64,000 nucleotides of DNA from Psychrobacter proteolyticus (lineage in GTDB: Bacteria; Pseudomonadota; Gammaproteobacteria; Pseudomonadales; Moraxellaceae): contig NZ_QLKS01000006.1 in NCBI RefSeq assembly GCF_003350005.1, positions 1 to 64,000 on the forward strand, written 5' to 3'. Positions 34,643 to 44,696 of the stretch are shown one piece after another (positions within the stretch are counted from its first letter, which is position 1; every line of letters starts with the position of its first letter). The notes under the pieces are model-generated. The model saw only the letters and a list, made by a program, of their open reading frames with translations, was not told where the DNA came from and ran no database searches. A program made the translations under genes and the position numbers.

Positions 34643-37531
34643 TTATGGCTTAACTGCTACGAGTACGCGAATAGAGTCCGGTACTAATGACAAGTTACCA
34701 AGCGCTTGCTCACCTTGAGCTTTAAGCTGCTCTAGACGCTCAATCTCTTCAGGACGTACGTTTGGATTGATCGTCTGTAGATGTTTTAGACGCTTGATTT
34801 CACGTGACCACTGCTGGCTAAAGCGGCTACTTGCTTGCTCACCAATTTCAGCGATCTGCTGACGAGCAATATCTTCAGCTTCGTAATAACGCTGCTCAAT
34901 CACATCGCCGCGTACTTTAATGACTTGGCGGGCACGGTTTTTATCCAATCGCTCGACATGCGGCATAATCATCTCAGCACTGATACGAGCCGATAAATCA
35001 CTACCCTGCTCACTGATAAAGACACGGATATTTTGCGTGGACAAAGTCGCTGGCAGATTGAGCACTTTTGGCGCGATTGCTTCAACACGGAAATTCACTT
35101 CTAGCAATACCATACCTTGCGGTACAGCAGCGCTTTTCAGCATCGCAACTGTCGTATTACCAAAGGTACTGGTACTCGCCAGCTCATAGATAGCACGCAT
35201 CAATGGATGCTCGTGAGTGATAAATTCGATGTCTTCACGCTGAAGCGCTTGCTCACGCTCAAAGGTCAGGGTCATACCGTCTTCATCACCAAGTGGCAAG
35301 CCATCAATATAGTCACTGATCTCGGTGCTATCGATAGGCGCGATAACCCACGAGCCATCACGTTGAATGTTGTGATCGATATTGGCAGATGCAAAGAAAC
35401 GCTCGATGAAGTGCGGCAGCAAATTATTACCATCGAAGTCACGCATAGCATCGGCGATACGACCTGCGACACGCGGACGGCATGAATTGTACTCTAGCAG
35501 ACGGTCACGACCAGCTTGTAGCTGTGCTTCTAGTCCCAAACGTGTCTGTAGCGCCTCGTCAATGATGTCTTGCAAGATGACATTATTCTCAGGTGTATCA
35601 GCACCCTCAAGCATTGGCTTAAGCTCTTGGATATATTGCTCTTGTACACTTTGTGCGGTTGGCGATATCTGATTGAACATGTTCAGTGCATCGTTATACC
35701 ACTGATACAGACGCTCTTGCGCTGTACCTTGTACATAAGGCACATGTAGCATGATTTGCTGCGTCTGACCGATACGATCTAGACGGCCGATACGCTGCTC
35801 TAACGTATCTGGATTAGCAGGCAAATCCCAAAGTATTAACTGGCTTGCAAATTGGAAGTTACGACCTTCTGAACCAATTTCTGAACACAACAGTATCTGC
35901 GCACCTTCACTATCTGCAAAGAATGCGGCCGCTTGGTCACGCTCAAGCAAAGTCATCTGCTCAGTAAAGATAGCTGTTTTGATACCGGCATGCAGACGCA
36001 ATACTGCCTCTAAACTCTCTACCGTCGCACCACTACGAGCGATTAATAGCACTTTTTGATGCTTAAGCTCACCACGTAAGATATCAATCAACCAAGAAAC
36101 GCGTGGATCATCTTCTAGCCAGCCACCATCTGGTTGGTTTTCTTCGCCCCATAGCTGCTCACGCAACTTACCATTGGTTTGATAGCTGTCTTTCCATGCC
36201 TCAGGTAATGGCAATGGATACGGTTGGCTGCTACGCCCGTAGAAACCTTTGACACTCTCACGAGTATTACGGAACAAAATACGACCTGTACCATGACGAT
36301 CTAACAGCTCATTTAATGCATGTGTACGCAGCTTTTCATCTTCATTGATTGAAGATAGCTCTTCAATACTAATATCTAATAAGCTACTTAAAGCAGCAAT
36401 TTGACCTTCATTCAATGGCTTTTCTTCTATCAAGACGCCAGCAACTGCTGCTGTCTCTGCAAAAGCTTCTTGCCCATCGATAAACTCATCCAAATCATCA
36501 AAGCGATCTGGATCAAGTAGACGCAAACGGGCAAAGTGACTTTGCGCACCAAGCTGCTCTGGCGTTGCTGTCAATAGCATCACGCCCGGCGTTTCTTCGG
36601 CGAAATCCGCAATCAAGTCATACTTATCATTGCCGCCCTGTGCTTCATCCCAATGCAGATGATGCGCTTCATCAACGACCAATAAATCAAACCCTGCATC
36701 CATCGCTTGGTCATATAAGTCTGGGTGATCGAGTAACAGATCCATACCACCAATAATACATTGCTCAGTGGCAAAGACGTTTTGTTCAGGATCGTGTTCT
36801 TTAATAGCCGCAGTACGCACTAGATCAAACAAGGCAAAGTTTAGGTTAAAGCGGCGACGCAGCTCAATCATCCATTGGTACTGCAAACTATCTGGCACTA
36901 AAATCAACACACGCTCAGCTTTGCCTGTTAGCAACTGCTGATGAATAATCATGCCCGCTTCGATGGTCTTACCAAGGCCAACTTCATCAGCCAGTAGTAC
37001 ACGCGGTGCAATACGCTTACCGACTTCATGCGCGATATATAGCTGATGCTCGATGATATCGACACGTGCACCCATTAGGCCTTTTAATGGATGACCTGCC
37101 AGCGCTGATTGCATGCGCAAGATATCTTGACGCAGCTCATACCAGTCACCACGTTCAATACGGCCAGCAAGCAAACGCTCAAGCGGCTTGGCCAATGTGA
37201 TATTGGCAGCAAGGCGGGTTTCCATGATGCCGCGCTCGTGCTCATCGACGCCATATTTAAGTACGCCCATCACTTCATCAACGGCATTGACCGTATAGCT
37301 TTTGCCATCTTGATCGTAGATGCTATCGCCCACCTTAAACACCACGCGCGATAATGGCGCAGAGTTTTTTGCGTAGACGCGTGTCTCTTCACTTTGCGGA
37401 AATAAAATATGCACACATCGGTCGTCAACATCGATGACCACACCTAAGCCAAGCTCAGACTCCGTATCAGATAAATAACGTTGACCAACGGCGAATTCAG
37501 TACTGTGCAATGAAGCAATAGAGATAGTCAT
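34643..37531 (-). CDS. rapA: RNA polymerase-associated ATPase RapA
   Basis: Swi2/Snf2-type ATPase that binds RNA polymerase and promotes its recycling. The 962-residue protein opens with the Tudor-like start GQRYLSDTESELGLGVV. Walker A DEVGLGKTIEAGM, the DEAH box VVDEAHHLHWD, motif III LLTATP and motif VI QRIGRLDRIGQ follow, and then the long RapA C-terminal region. The reading frame stays open for 48 codons upstream, but the ATG at 37531 is chosen because RapA proteins begin just before GQR. Length agrees with E. coli RapA (968). Monocistronic with its own terminator. Confidence 0.96.
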   Translation of the reverse strand: MTISIASLHSTEFAVGQRYLSDTESELGLGVVIDVDDRCVHILFPQSEETRVYAKNSAPLSRVVFKVGDSIYDQDGKSYTVNAVDEVMGVLKYGVDEHERGIMETRLAANITLAKPLERLLAGRIERGDWYELRQDILRMQSALAGHPLKGLMGARVDIIEHQLYIAHEVGKRIAPRVLLADEVGLGKTIEAGMIIHQQLLTGKAERVLILVPDSLQYQWMIELRRRFNLNFALFDLVRTAAIKEHDPEQNVFATEQCIIGGMDLLLDHPDLYDQAMDAGFDLLVVDEAHHLHWDEAQGGNDKYDLIADFAEETPGVMLLTATPEQLGAQSHFARLRLLDPDRFDDLDEFIDGQEAFAETAAVAGVLIEEKPLNEGQIAALSSLLDISIEELSSINEDEKLRTHALNELLDRHGTGRILFRNTRESVKGFYGRSSQPYPLPLPEAWKDSYQTNGKLREQLWGEENQPDGGWLEDDPRVSWLIDILRGELKHQKVLLIARSGATVESLEAVLRLHAGIKTAIFTEQMTLLERDQAAAFFADSEGAQILLCSEIGSEGRNFQFASQLILWDLPANPDTLEQRIGRLDRIGQTQQIMLHVPYVQGTAQERLYQWYNDALNMFNQISPTAQSVQEQYIQELKPMLEGADTPENNVILQDIIDEALQTRLGLEAQLQAGRDRLLEYNSCRPRVAGRIADAMRDFDGNNLLPHFIERFFASANIDHNIQRDGSWVIAPIDSTEISDYIDGLPLGDEDGMTLTFEREQALQREDIEFITHEHPLMRAIYELASTSTFGNTTVAMLKSAAVPQGMVLLEVNFRVEAIAPKVLNLPATLSTQNIRVFISEQGSDLSARISAEMIMPHVERLDKNRARQVIKVRGDVIEQRYYEAEDIARQQIAEIGEQASSRFSQQWSREIKRLKHLQTINPNVRPEEIERLEQLKAQGEQALGNLSLVPDSIRVLVAVKP

Positions 37532-37986
37532 AAGGCGATGTCTTTTGTACTCAGGTAGTAAGAAATTAGATAGATAGCTTAGAAAACAGCAATGGCGGCT
37601 AACAATAGCTAAATAAGGTTGTTCACACCATAAAATGTCAAAAAGACATAGAAGAAATGCTACAACACCAATCAAGCCAATCGTTCAGCCCTACCATTAT
37701 ATAACGTTAGCGGGTAGATGAGTGCGTTAAGTTGAATTTTCAAGAGGCAGCTTGCGATAGCTATGATTTTATAAGTTATTTATCAGATACTATGTCAGAC
37801 GAATACACCAATGTTAAACAATATAGATTATCCTATTTTATCAGCAGCTTATATCTGTTCAATCGATATTTGGCCGATTCGTTTTTGACTAAAAATATCA
37901 ACGTGCTACATTAAGCCGATAAGAAATCATGCGATAGCCGTTTATTCGCTAACTATCTATAAGACAACAATAAGTAAGGACTAGCC
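37532..37986. other. Divergent intergenic region between rapA and the dehydrogenase gene
   Basis: About 455 AT-rich bases. A 60-codon frame at 37732-37914 has no family resemblance and no good ribosome site, so I do not call it. Promoters for both flanking genes should lie here, but no clear box pair is seen. Confidence 0.45.
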
Positions 37987-38934
37987 ATGCAAGCCGTTTT
38001 TTTAGATAAAGGTACTTTTTCTGCAGGTATTGACCTGCCTGCACCAAGGGGTGTGAGCGACTACATCACTTATAACGACACGCCAAAAGACACGGCTGTC
38101 ATTATTGAGCGCTGCAAAGATGCTGACATTATTATTACCAACAAAGTCCAGATTGGTGCGGAAGTAATAGAGCAACTACCGAAACTCAAGCTGATCCAAC
38201 TGACTGCCACTGGCATGAACAACGTCGATCAAGAGGCTTGCGATAAGCACGGTGTTGCGCTTTTTAATGTCGCTGGTTATGCGGTGAAAAGCGTGCCCGA
38301 GCATACCTTTATGCTCATGTTAAATGCAATGCGCGCAGGCATTCATTATCATCAGAAAGTCGCTGATGGTACGTGGCTGGCAAACGGTAATTTTTGTCTG
38401 CTAGATATTCCGTTGATAGATTTGGAAGATAAGACGCTAGGTATTATCGGTATTGGCACCATCGGTAAGCGCGTGACCGATCTTGCTCGTGCCTTTGGCA
38501 TGACCGTCCTATGGGCAGAACACCAAGGACGCGAACCGCGCAACGACGACTATACCGCGTTTGATGAAGTGCTAGCGCGTGCGGATGTGATCAGTCTACA
38601 CTGTCCATTAAATGAACAAACTGAGCATCTTATTAATAAAGACACTCTGGCAAAAATGGCCAAACAACCGCTCATTGTCAACGTCGCACGTGGCGGCATC
38701 GTTGATAGCCAAGCATTAACTGACGCGGTTAATAGTGAGCAAATCATCGGTTATGCTAGCGATGTATTTGAACAAGAACCGATCGCTGACGATGATCCGC
38801 TCCTCAGTATCAGCGACCATCCGCGTGTTATCTTTAGTCCGCACAATGCATGGGGCAGCAAAAGCGCTCAGGAAACCTTGTGGCAGATGTTAAGCAAGCA
38901 AGTCGCTGACTTCATCGACAACCATCATCAATAA
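37987..38934 (+). CDS. D-2-hydroxyacid dehydrogenase
   Basis: NAD(P)-dependent 2-hydroxyacid dehydrogenase of 315 residues, in the glycerate/hydroxypyruvate reductase-like group. The nucleotide-binding motif is GIIGIGTIGKRV (about 148-159). The catalytic set is Arg in VNVARGGIVD, Glu in DVFEQEP and His in FSPHNAWGS. It would interconvert a 2-oxoacid and its D-hydroxyacid in the cytosol. The precise substrate cannot be set by eye. The start ATG follows AAGGACTAGCC. It is convergent with the monooxygenase gene, only 11 bp away and with no terminator between them. Confidence 0.9.
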   Translation: MQAVFLDKGTFSAGIDLPAPRGVSDYITYNDTPKDTAVIIERCKDADIIITNKVQIGAEVIEQLPKLKLIQLTATGMNNVDQEACDKHGVALFNVAGYAVKSVPEHTFMLMLNAMRAGIHYHQKVADGTWLANGNFCLLDIPLIDLEDKTLGIIGIGTIGKRVTDLARAFGMTVLWAEHQGREPRNDDYTAFDEVLARADVISLHCPLNEQTEHLINKDTLAKMAKQPLIVNVARGGIVDSQALTDAVNSEQIIGYASDVFEQEPIADDDPLLSISDHPRVIFSPHNAWGSKSAQETLWQMLSKQVADFIDNHHQ

Positions 38935-38945
38935 TTACCAAGATG

Positions 38946-40571
38946 CTAACGACTAAATCGTAACCAGTCGTCTTTTACCTTGCGATACTTAAGCATGATT
39001 CGATCGCTTAGATAGTTGTTGGTCACGAACCAAGGATAGCGATCGCCTTGCTTAGGTAGCTCGTCTTTGCCGCGTCTGACATAACCAGACGATAGCGAAC
39101 CCATTACGGTATCTGCTTGAGCATAGGCTGTCATATCTGCAGTCTGTGCTTGTGGTAATGCGACCTGATAGCGTTGTTTATGCATATACCCCAGCAGCCT
39201 CACTACATATTGACAGGCCAAATCTATTTTTAGTGTCCACGAGGCATTGGTATAGCCAAACAGTGCAGCCAGATTAGGTATGCCTTCTATCATGACTGCC
39301 TTATAAGTCATACGCGTGCCAATATCGACAGCTTGACCGTCGATATATACCGCAGCCCCGCCTAGCATCTGTAGCTTTAAGCCAGTCGCGGTAACAATGA
39401 TATCAGCGTCGAGGTGCTGACCAGATTGCAGCATAATTCCTGTTTCAGTAAAGTGGTTTATTTGATCGGTCACCACTGTTGCACGTTTATCCTGCAGAGC
39501 TTTGAATAAATCACCGTCAGGCACCGCGCATACTCGTTGATCCCATGGATTATAGTCGGGCATAAAGTGCTTGCTGTCGACGCCGCTACCTTTCAGCTCT
39601 TTTTTCACCCCACCTTTTAAGACTGCTTTCATCACCTTGGGTGCATGAGTCGCAACTTTGTACAGGCCTTGCTGTCTCAACACATTGCGCGCACGCAGTA
39701 CCGTGTAAGCTTGCTCTTTTGATAATGGTGAAAATTTGCCAGATAGCCAGTCAATAGCATGGTCATCACCCGGCACGCTTGCCACATAGGTCGGCGTACG
39801 CTGCAGCATCGTGACATGACGCGCACACTGATTACTGTCTTTATCTACTAGCGCAGGTAGCAATGTCATCGCTGTGGCACCACTACCAATGACGACGACT
39901 TTTTTATCATTATAGTCTAGATTATTCCAGTGCTGCGGATGGATAATTTGACCGTAAAAATCCTCCTCTCCATCAAAATGAGGGCGATAGCCTTGCTCAT
40001 AATCATAATAACCAGTGGCACCTACGATAAACTTGGCAGTCTTAACAAACATCTCACCGCTTGCATGGTTTTTAATAGTTGCTGACCACTGTTGATCCTC
40101 ACTAGACCATGATATCTGCTGAACTTCATGCTGATAATGGATATGTTCGGTCACCCCAAACTCGCGTGCCGTATCGGCGATATAGCGTTTGATATCATCG
40201 CCTGCTGCAAGCATTCTATAATCAAGCCACGGCCTAAAATTATAGCCAAAGGTCAGGGCGTCAGAGTCAGAGCGAATCCCGGGATAGGTAAATAAATCCC
40301 ATGTACCACCCAAATCAGCACGCTTTTCTAAAATAGCAAAGCGCTGTAGAGATTTTTGATTATTAGTCAGTTTTACCTGCTTTTGCTTTTTTGGAGCTTT
40401 ATGACCGAATAGGCCTTTATGCTGCTGTTGCTGTAAACGGCAAGCCATGCCAATACCTGCGATACCCGCACCGATAATCAATACTTCATAGTCGGCTACT
40501 TTATCCGTCTTTGATTTTCTACCTTTAAGGCGGTTTTTGATGGCCTGTTTGGTAGTGGTGATATCAAGCAT
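38946..40571 (-). CDS. Flavin-containing monooxygenase (Baeyer-Villiger-like)
   Basis: A 541-residue class B flavoprotein monooxygenase. The FAD Rossmann motif is GAGIAGIG (about 33-40), the NADPH motif GSGATAMT follows, and ADLGGTWDLFTYPGIRSDSD is typical of this class. Between the two Rossmann motifs is FYGQIIHPQHWN, close to the Baeyer-Villiger fingerprint FxGxxxHxxxW. Likely reactions are oxygenation of ketones or heteroatoms. A basic N-terminal extension of ~30 residues precedes the FAD motif. No substrate hint comes from the neighbours. The family call is firm, the Baeyer-Villiger label less so. Confidence 0.88.
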   Translation of the reverse strand: MLDITTTKQAIKNRLKGRKSKTDKVADYEVLIIGAGIAGIGMACRLQQQQHKGLFGHKAPKKQKQVKLTNNQKSLQRFAILEKRADLGGTWDLFTYPGIRSDSDALTFGYNFRPWLDYRMLAAGDDIKRYIADTAREFGVTEHIHYQHEVQQISWSSEDQQWSATIKNHASGEMFVKTAKFIVGATGYYDYEQGYRPHFDGEEDFYGQIIHPQHWNNLDYNDKKVVVIGSGATAMTLLPALVDKDSNQCARHVTMLQRTPTYVASVPGDDHAIDWLSGKFSPLSKEQAYTVLRARNVLRQQGLYKVATHAPKVMKAVLKGGVKKELKGSGVDSKHFMPDYNPWDQRVCAVPDGDLFKALQDKRATVVTDQINHFTETGIMLQSGQHLDADIIVTATGLKLQMLGGAAVYIDGQAVDIGTRMTYKAVMIEGIPNLAALFGYTNASWTLKIDLACQYVVRLLGYMHKQRYQVALPQAQTADMTAYAQADTVMGSLSSGYVRRGKDELPKQGDRYPWFVTNNYLSDRIMLKYRKVKDDWLRFSR

Positions 40572-40667
40572 ACTTTCATCCTTGTATTTGCATGACTGGT
40601 ATTTTATAGCTGGCTTTAGAGCCGTTGTTTATCGCATCTATTAACAGCAAGCGGCAAAATCTAATTC

Positions 40668-41381
40668 TTAAAATGGGCAAGGACTCTCCCAGTCCATCCA
40701 AGCACCCAGTACTGGATGCTTTAAACGCAATTGCTGTGCATGTAAGTTGAGCCTCGGAGCTATCTCTAATGCCGCACCTTCAGCATAAATCGGATCGCCA
40801 ATCATCACATGATCGACATGCACCATATGTACGCGTAGCTGATGACTGCGACCCGTGACTGGCTTTAGCATGACCCTAGTGACTGCCTCGCCATTACAGG
40901 TTTCGTGAGCCAAAACTTCATATAACGTCAGCGCATGTTTTGACCAGTCGTGGTCGACGATATGACGCGGTTTGGTACTTGGCTCATAGCGTACTGGTAC
41001 TGATATCTCACCAGTTGCGCCGACCTGCTCCCATTCACCAAAGACACGTGCTTGGTATTTCTTTTGCGGTAGACGCTCGATAAATTGCTTACTGATATTG
41101 GTTTGCGCTGCTGCATTTTTTGCAAAAATAAGCAGTCCCGAGGTGTCCATATCTAAGCGGTGAATCAATTTTACGGCTGGATTGGCACGCTCAAGACGAG
41201 CAAGAAGACTGACTTTGAGTGTTTTACCATCGACGCTTAATAGTCCTGCAGGTTTATCAACCACCCAAATGTCATCGTCTTCATAAACCGTAATTTCTTG
41301 CGCAAAATTTTTAAAAAACTCAAGTGGATAAGCGCTTTCTTGGGCATTGAGGGCGTTTACTTCTTCATCGGTAAAAGGCAT
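40668..41381 (-). CDS. RluA-family pseudouridine synthase
   Basis: A 237-residue RNA pseudouridine synthase. The catalytic Asp is in LIHRLDMDTSGLLIFAKN (about 97-114). The conserved binding region VVDKPAGLLS lies near residue 40, and the C-terminal PVTGRSHQLRVHM is the third motif. There is no S4 domain, so it resembles the short RluA/TruC/YciL-like branch. Target may be 23S rRNA or tRNA and is not decidable here. Monocistronic on the minus strand. Confidence 0.9.
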   Translation of the reverse strand: MPFTDEEVNALNAQESAYPLEFFKNFAQEITVYEDDDIWVVDKPAGLLSVDGKTLKVSLLARLERANPAVKLIHRLDMDTSGLLIFAKNAAAQTNISKQFIERLPQKKYQARVFGEWEQVGATGEISVPVRYEPSTKPRHIVDHDWSKHALTLYEVLAHETCNGEAVTRVMLKPVTGRSHQLRVHMVHVDHVMIGDPIYAEGAALEIAPRLNLHAQQLRLKHPVLGAWMDWESPCPF

Positions 41382-41862
41382 AAATTTAACTACTTATGTA
41401 AATTGGTTTTAAGATAAGGATTTTTGGTGGCTAATATTTTGGACACGATAGCTATATTTGGCACGATAGCCATTTTATGAACAACGGTTATATGGATAAA
41501 AGGGCAAAAATTTGGCTAATTTTTAACGTTATTAATATCGCTAGCTGCTAATCACTATTTAATACATAAACAAGGTATAAAATACGACTTCTATCGCACT
41601 GAGATACATACTTTGATAAGGATAATCGTATTAAATAACAGATTAGACACTCTTGTGCTGCACCGTTTCGATTTATTGTGCTAATACTAGTTGTTAAACA
41701 ATTTAACCAGCCTGTATCTGTCAAATTAGGGCAAACATGTTAATATAATGGCACATTTTCACCCCTTCTAAACAATTCTTTGACCACCAACTGATTTATT
41801 ATTAAACCGATATATAGGTTGATGAGTGGTGATAGAAGTAATAAAACAAGAGAGATAAAACT
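41382..41862. other. Intergenic region upstream of trxA
   Basis: About 480 AT-rich bases between divergent genes. A perfect TATAAT at 41744-41749 is a likely -10 box for trxA, some 110 bp before its ATG, with no good -35 box (TGTCAA is 19 bp away). No gene or RNA is recognised. Confidence 0.45.
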
Positions 41863-42189
41863 ATGTCAGACCTTATTGTACATACTACCGACACAGACTT
41901 TGATCAAGACGTTCTACAATCAGACGTACCTGTACTAGTAGACTTCTGGGCGCCATGGTGTGGTCCTTGTAAAGCCATTGCCCCTATTTTAGAAGATCTA
42001 GCGACTGAGTACCAAGGTAAAGTTAAAATCGTCAAAGTAGACGTAGACAACAACCCACAAGCGGCTAGCCGTTTTGGTATTCGTAACATCCCAACGCTAT
42101 TTGTATTCAAAGATGGCGAAAAAGTTGATTCAGTAATGGGTCTACAGCCAAAAGCTGAATTGGCTAAAGTACTAGACAAGCATTTATAA
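41863..42189 (+). CDS. trxA: Thioredoxin 1
   Basis: A 108-residue thioredoxin that reduces protein disulfides in the cytosol. The active site WCGPC is at about 33-37 within [15 protein letters not shown], and the cis-Pro loop is [12 protein letters not shown]. Length and the adjacent rho gene match the conserved trxA-rho neighbourhood in gammaproteobacteria. The ATG follows AAGAGAG. A terminator lies 54 bp after the stop, so rho has its own promoter. Confidence 0.97.
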   Translation: MSDLIVHTTDTDFDQDVLQSDVPVLVDFWAPWCGPCKAIAPILEDLATEYQGKVKIVKVDVDNNPQAASRFGIRNIPTLFVFKDGEKVDSVMGLQPKAELAKVLDKHL

Positions 42190-42242
42190 GTTAAATTTGC
42201 CAGCTCTAGACTATCTTGGGCGGGTAAAATAGAATAACTGAG

Positions 42243-42276
42243 AAAGCCATTATCTGACCAAGATAGTGGCTTTTTT
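42243..42276 (+). terminator. Rho-independent terminator of trxA
   Basis: AAAGCCATTATCT pairs with AGATAGTGGCTTT (one G-U pair) around a 5-nt loop, followed by T-runs. It lies just before the rho promoter. Confidence 0.8.
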
Positions 42277-42328
42277 GCTTTTTTTTTGTGCAAAAAACTC
42301 GATAATGTGACTTTTTTGGCAAAATTTA

Positions 42329-42358
42329 TTGACAACGCTATTGTGAAGACCGTATAGT
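42329..42358 (+). promoter_or_regulatory. rho promoter
   Basis: A consensus -35 box TTGACA (42329-42334) and -10 box TATAGT (42353-42358) are 18 bp apart. The implied 5' leader of rho is about 350 nt long. Confidence 0.6.
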
Positions 42359-42364
42359 CTGCTG

Positions 42365-42714
42365 ACAAGAGAAAACCAACTGTTTTCCTAAGTATCTTGT
42401 CGCTATTCTCCTCGTGTTTATCAACAAAAACACAATCGTCATTATAAACACCATTGCTGAACAAAATGACTAAACGCAATTACTGATATTGAGTTTTTGA
42501 CGCAGACTCTTATGTAGCCTTTTTTATCCTTATTTCTTATTACCTTGCCTCCAATGATGGCAATGCGTACATAAGCAGACATATAAAACCAAAACTACAT
42601 AAACTACAGCGCTGTGCACACACCCATATCATCATATTACCGTTATTTTAATCACTGTCGTGACTTGTGCTGCTAATGGCATCTCTCATCTGATCAATTG
42701 CTAATGACCTATCT
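42365..42714 (+). promoter_or_regulatory. Long 5' leader of rho
   Basis: About 350 nt without an ORF of note between the inferred start site and the rho ATG. In other proteobacteria Rho limits its own synthesis by terminating in its leader. A C-rich, G-poor stretch with ACACACCCATATCATCATAT at about 42615-42640 would suit Rho loading. The regulatory role is inferred. Confidence 0.4.
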
Positions 42715-43983
42715 ATGAATCTTACTGAATTAAAGAAAAAATCAATCGCTGAGCTATTGGCTATCGCCAAAGAAATGGGTCTTGATAATATGGCGCGTAG
42801 CCGTAAACAGGACATTATCTTTGCTATTCTAAAAACCCATGCGCGTAACGGTGAAGCCATTTATGGTGACGGCGTACTTGAGGTTCTTCCTGATGGTTTT
42901 GGATTTTTGCGCTCATCAGAAGGCTCATATTTAGCCGGTCCTGATGATATTTATGTTAGCCCTAGCCAAATTCGCCGTTTCAGCCTAAAAACTGGTGACA
43001 GTATCGCTGGTACGATTCGTCCACCAAAAGATTCTGAGCGTTATTTTGCATTATTAAAAGTTGGCGAAATCAACTTTGATACACCAGATCGCTCACGTCA
43101 TAAGCTTATCTTTGAGAACCTGACACCCCTATTCCCAACTGAGCATTTAAAACTTGAGCTTGGTAACGGAACCACTGAAGATTTGACTGGTCGTATCATC
43201 GATCTAATCGCTCCGATTGGTAAAGGTCAGCGTTCTATCATCGTCGCACCGCCAAAAGCGGGTAAAACGATGTTACTACAGACCATCGCGCAATCAATCA
43301 CTCGTAATAATCCGGAATGCTATTTGATCGTACTATTGATTGATGAGCGTCCAGAAGAAGTGACCGAGATGGTACGTACCGTACGCGGTGAAGTGGTCGC
43401 CTCTACCTTTGATGAGCCGCCACAGCGTCACGTACAAGTCGCTGAAATGGTTATCGAAAAAGCCAAACGTTTGGTTGAACACAAGCAAGATGTGGTGATT
43501 TTACTCGATTCGATTACGCGTCTAGCACGTGCTTATAACACGGTCATCCCATCATCAGGTAAAGTATTGACGGGTGGTCTGGATGCCAATGCCCTAGAAC
43601 GTCCAAAACGTTTCTTTGGTGCTGCGCGTAACGTTGAAGAAGGTGGTAGTTTGACCATTATTGCCAGTGCTCTTATTGATACTGGTAGTAAGATGGATAG
43701 CGTCATTTTTGAAGAATTTAAGGGAACTGGTAACCAAGAGATTACGCTTGAGCGTGACTTGGCTGAAAAACGTGTATTCCCTGCGATTAATATCAAAAAA
43801 TCTGGTACACGCCGCGAAGAGCGTCTATTGGACGAAGACAAACTGCGTAAAGTGTGGATTTTACGTAAACTGCTTCAACCGATGGATGGCGTACAAGCGA
43901 CTGAGTTCTTGTTAGATCGCTTGAAAGAAGCTAAAACCAATGATGAATTCTTTGAGCAAATGAAGCGTAAATCGCAAAACTAA
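42715..43983 (+). CDS. rho: Transcription termination factor Rho
   Basis: Hexameric RNA-dependent ATPase that ends transcription. The 422-residue protein starts [10 protein letters not shown]. It has the N-terminal helix domain, the cold-shock-like RNA-binding site ([17 protein letters not shown]) and Walker [12 protein letters not shown]. Walker B is in [17 protein letters not shown], followed by the Q and R loops ([10 protein letters not shown]). Length matches the E. coli protein (419). It is read from its own promoter after trxA and has a hairpin terminator just downstream. Identification is certain. Confidence 0.98.
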   Translation: MNLTELKKKSIAELLAIAKEMGLDNMARSRKQDIIFAILKTHARNGEAIYGDGVLEVLPDGFGFLRSSEGSYLAGPDDIYVSPSQIRRFSLKTGDSIAGTIRPPKDSERYFALLKVGEINFDTPDRSRHKLIFENLTPLFPTEHLKLELGNGTTEDLTGRIIDLIAPIGKGQRSIIVAPPKAGKTMLLQTIAQSITRNNPECYLIVLLIDERPEEVTEMVRTVRGEVVASTFDEPPQRHVQVAEMVIEKAKRLVEHKQDVVILLDSITRLARAYNTVIPSSGKVLTGGLDANALERPKRFFGAARNVEEGGSLTIIASALIDTGSKMDSVIFEEFKGTGNQEITLERDLAEKRVFPAINIKKSGTRREERLLDEDKLRKVWILRKLLQPMDGVQATEFLLDRLKEAKTNDEFFEQMKRKSQN

Positions 43984-44027
43984 TTCTTAGTTAGTTTGCT
44001 AGACATATTTAGCTTTGATTCAGTATT

Positions 44028-44053
44028 AAGACTACCTATAGGTAGTCTTTTTT
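44028..44053 (+). terminator. Rho-independent terminator of rho
   Basis: AAGACTACC and GGTAGTCTT form a perfect 9-bp stem with a TATA loop and a following T-run, 45 bp after the rho stop. Confidence 0.85.
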
Positions 44054-44302
44054 ATGGCAGCATCAGAATATTAATGTCTCGACCAGTTAGAATTCAATTT
44101 TCACTATCGTTCACAGGCTCTGCCGATGATACAGTGCGGCAACATCGCTTACATCTTGTTTGCAAAGTTTAGCGTTTTTACTACGCCTATATTGTTAGCA
44201 ACGGACTATTATGACAAATACTAGGAATATGCTTGAAAATATCATAGACATAGTATGTTAAAGGTATTGTATCTTAAACTTGATGACTTAATAGGTGATA
44301 AT

Positions 44303-44530
44303 ATGAAATTTGCTAAAACGATCGTAATGACCGCAATTACTAGCTCAGCACTAATCATGACTGGTTGCAACTCTTATAGCGGTATGAGTAACACAGCTAA
44401 AGGCGCTACTGCTGGCGCAGCTGCTGGCGCCCTTATCAGAAGTAAAGGCGATAGCAAAGATATCGCTCGTGGTGCATTGGCTGGTGCAGCTATTGGCGGT
44501 GCTGGTGGTTACGTTATTGATAACAACTAA
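44303..44530 (+). CDS. Glycine-zipper lipoprotein
   Basis: A 75-residue lipoprotein. The signal peptide MKFAKTIVMTAITSSALIMTGC has a lipobox (IMTG-C) with the Cys at about 22, so the mature part is small. It contains a glycine-zipper segment (AKGATAGAAAGALI and ARGALAGAAIGGAGGYV), like the OsmB and Rick_17kDa-type proteins that insert in membranes. The ATG at 44303 is chosen because AGGTG precedes it and it begins a clean signal peptide. The frame is open 16 codons further up. Likely anchored in the outer membrane, since the residue after Cys is Asn rather than Asp. Function unknown. Confidence 0.8.
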   Translation: MKFAKTIVMTAITSSALIMTGCNSYSGMSNTAKGATAGAAAGALIRSKGDSKDIARGALAGAAIGGAGGYVIDNN

Positions 44531-44589
44531 ACCCTTCTACTATAATGTTATTTGACAATTGTTTGAGTGATATTAGCTAAAAGATGATT

Positions 44590-44621
44590 AAAAAAGCCTG
44601 CAGTTGATTGCAGGCTTTTTT
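44590..44621. terminator. Bidirectional Rho-independent terminator
   Basis: AAAAAAGCCTGCA and TGCAGGCTTTTTT form a perfect stem with a 6-nt loop between the convergent lipoprotein and metallopeptidase genes. Confidence 0.9.
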
Positions 44622-44696
44622 ATGTCTTAATTTTTATTACCAGTCTATGAGCGCTGGACTTTCGTTAAAAACCATCGGTGTTAAAAGGTACTGCTA

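Noticed and set aside
37532-37675. 48-codon upstream extension of rapA
   Set aside because: Residues are unlike RapA proteins, which begin at the ATG at 37531 just before GQRYLSDTE.
37732-37914. 60-codon open frame between rapA and the D-2-hydroxyacid dehydrogenase gene
   Set aside because: No family resemblance, start without a ribosome site, AT-rich intergenic DNA; likely chance.
44028-44053. Small perfect palindrome after rho considered as an operator
   Set aside because: The T-run and place after the stop codon make it an ordinary terminator.
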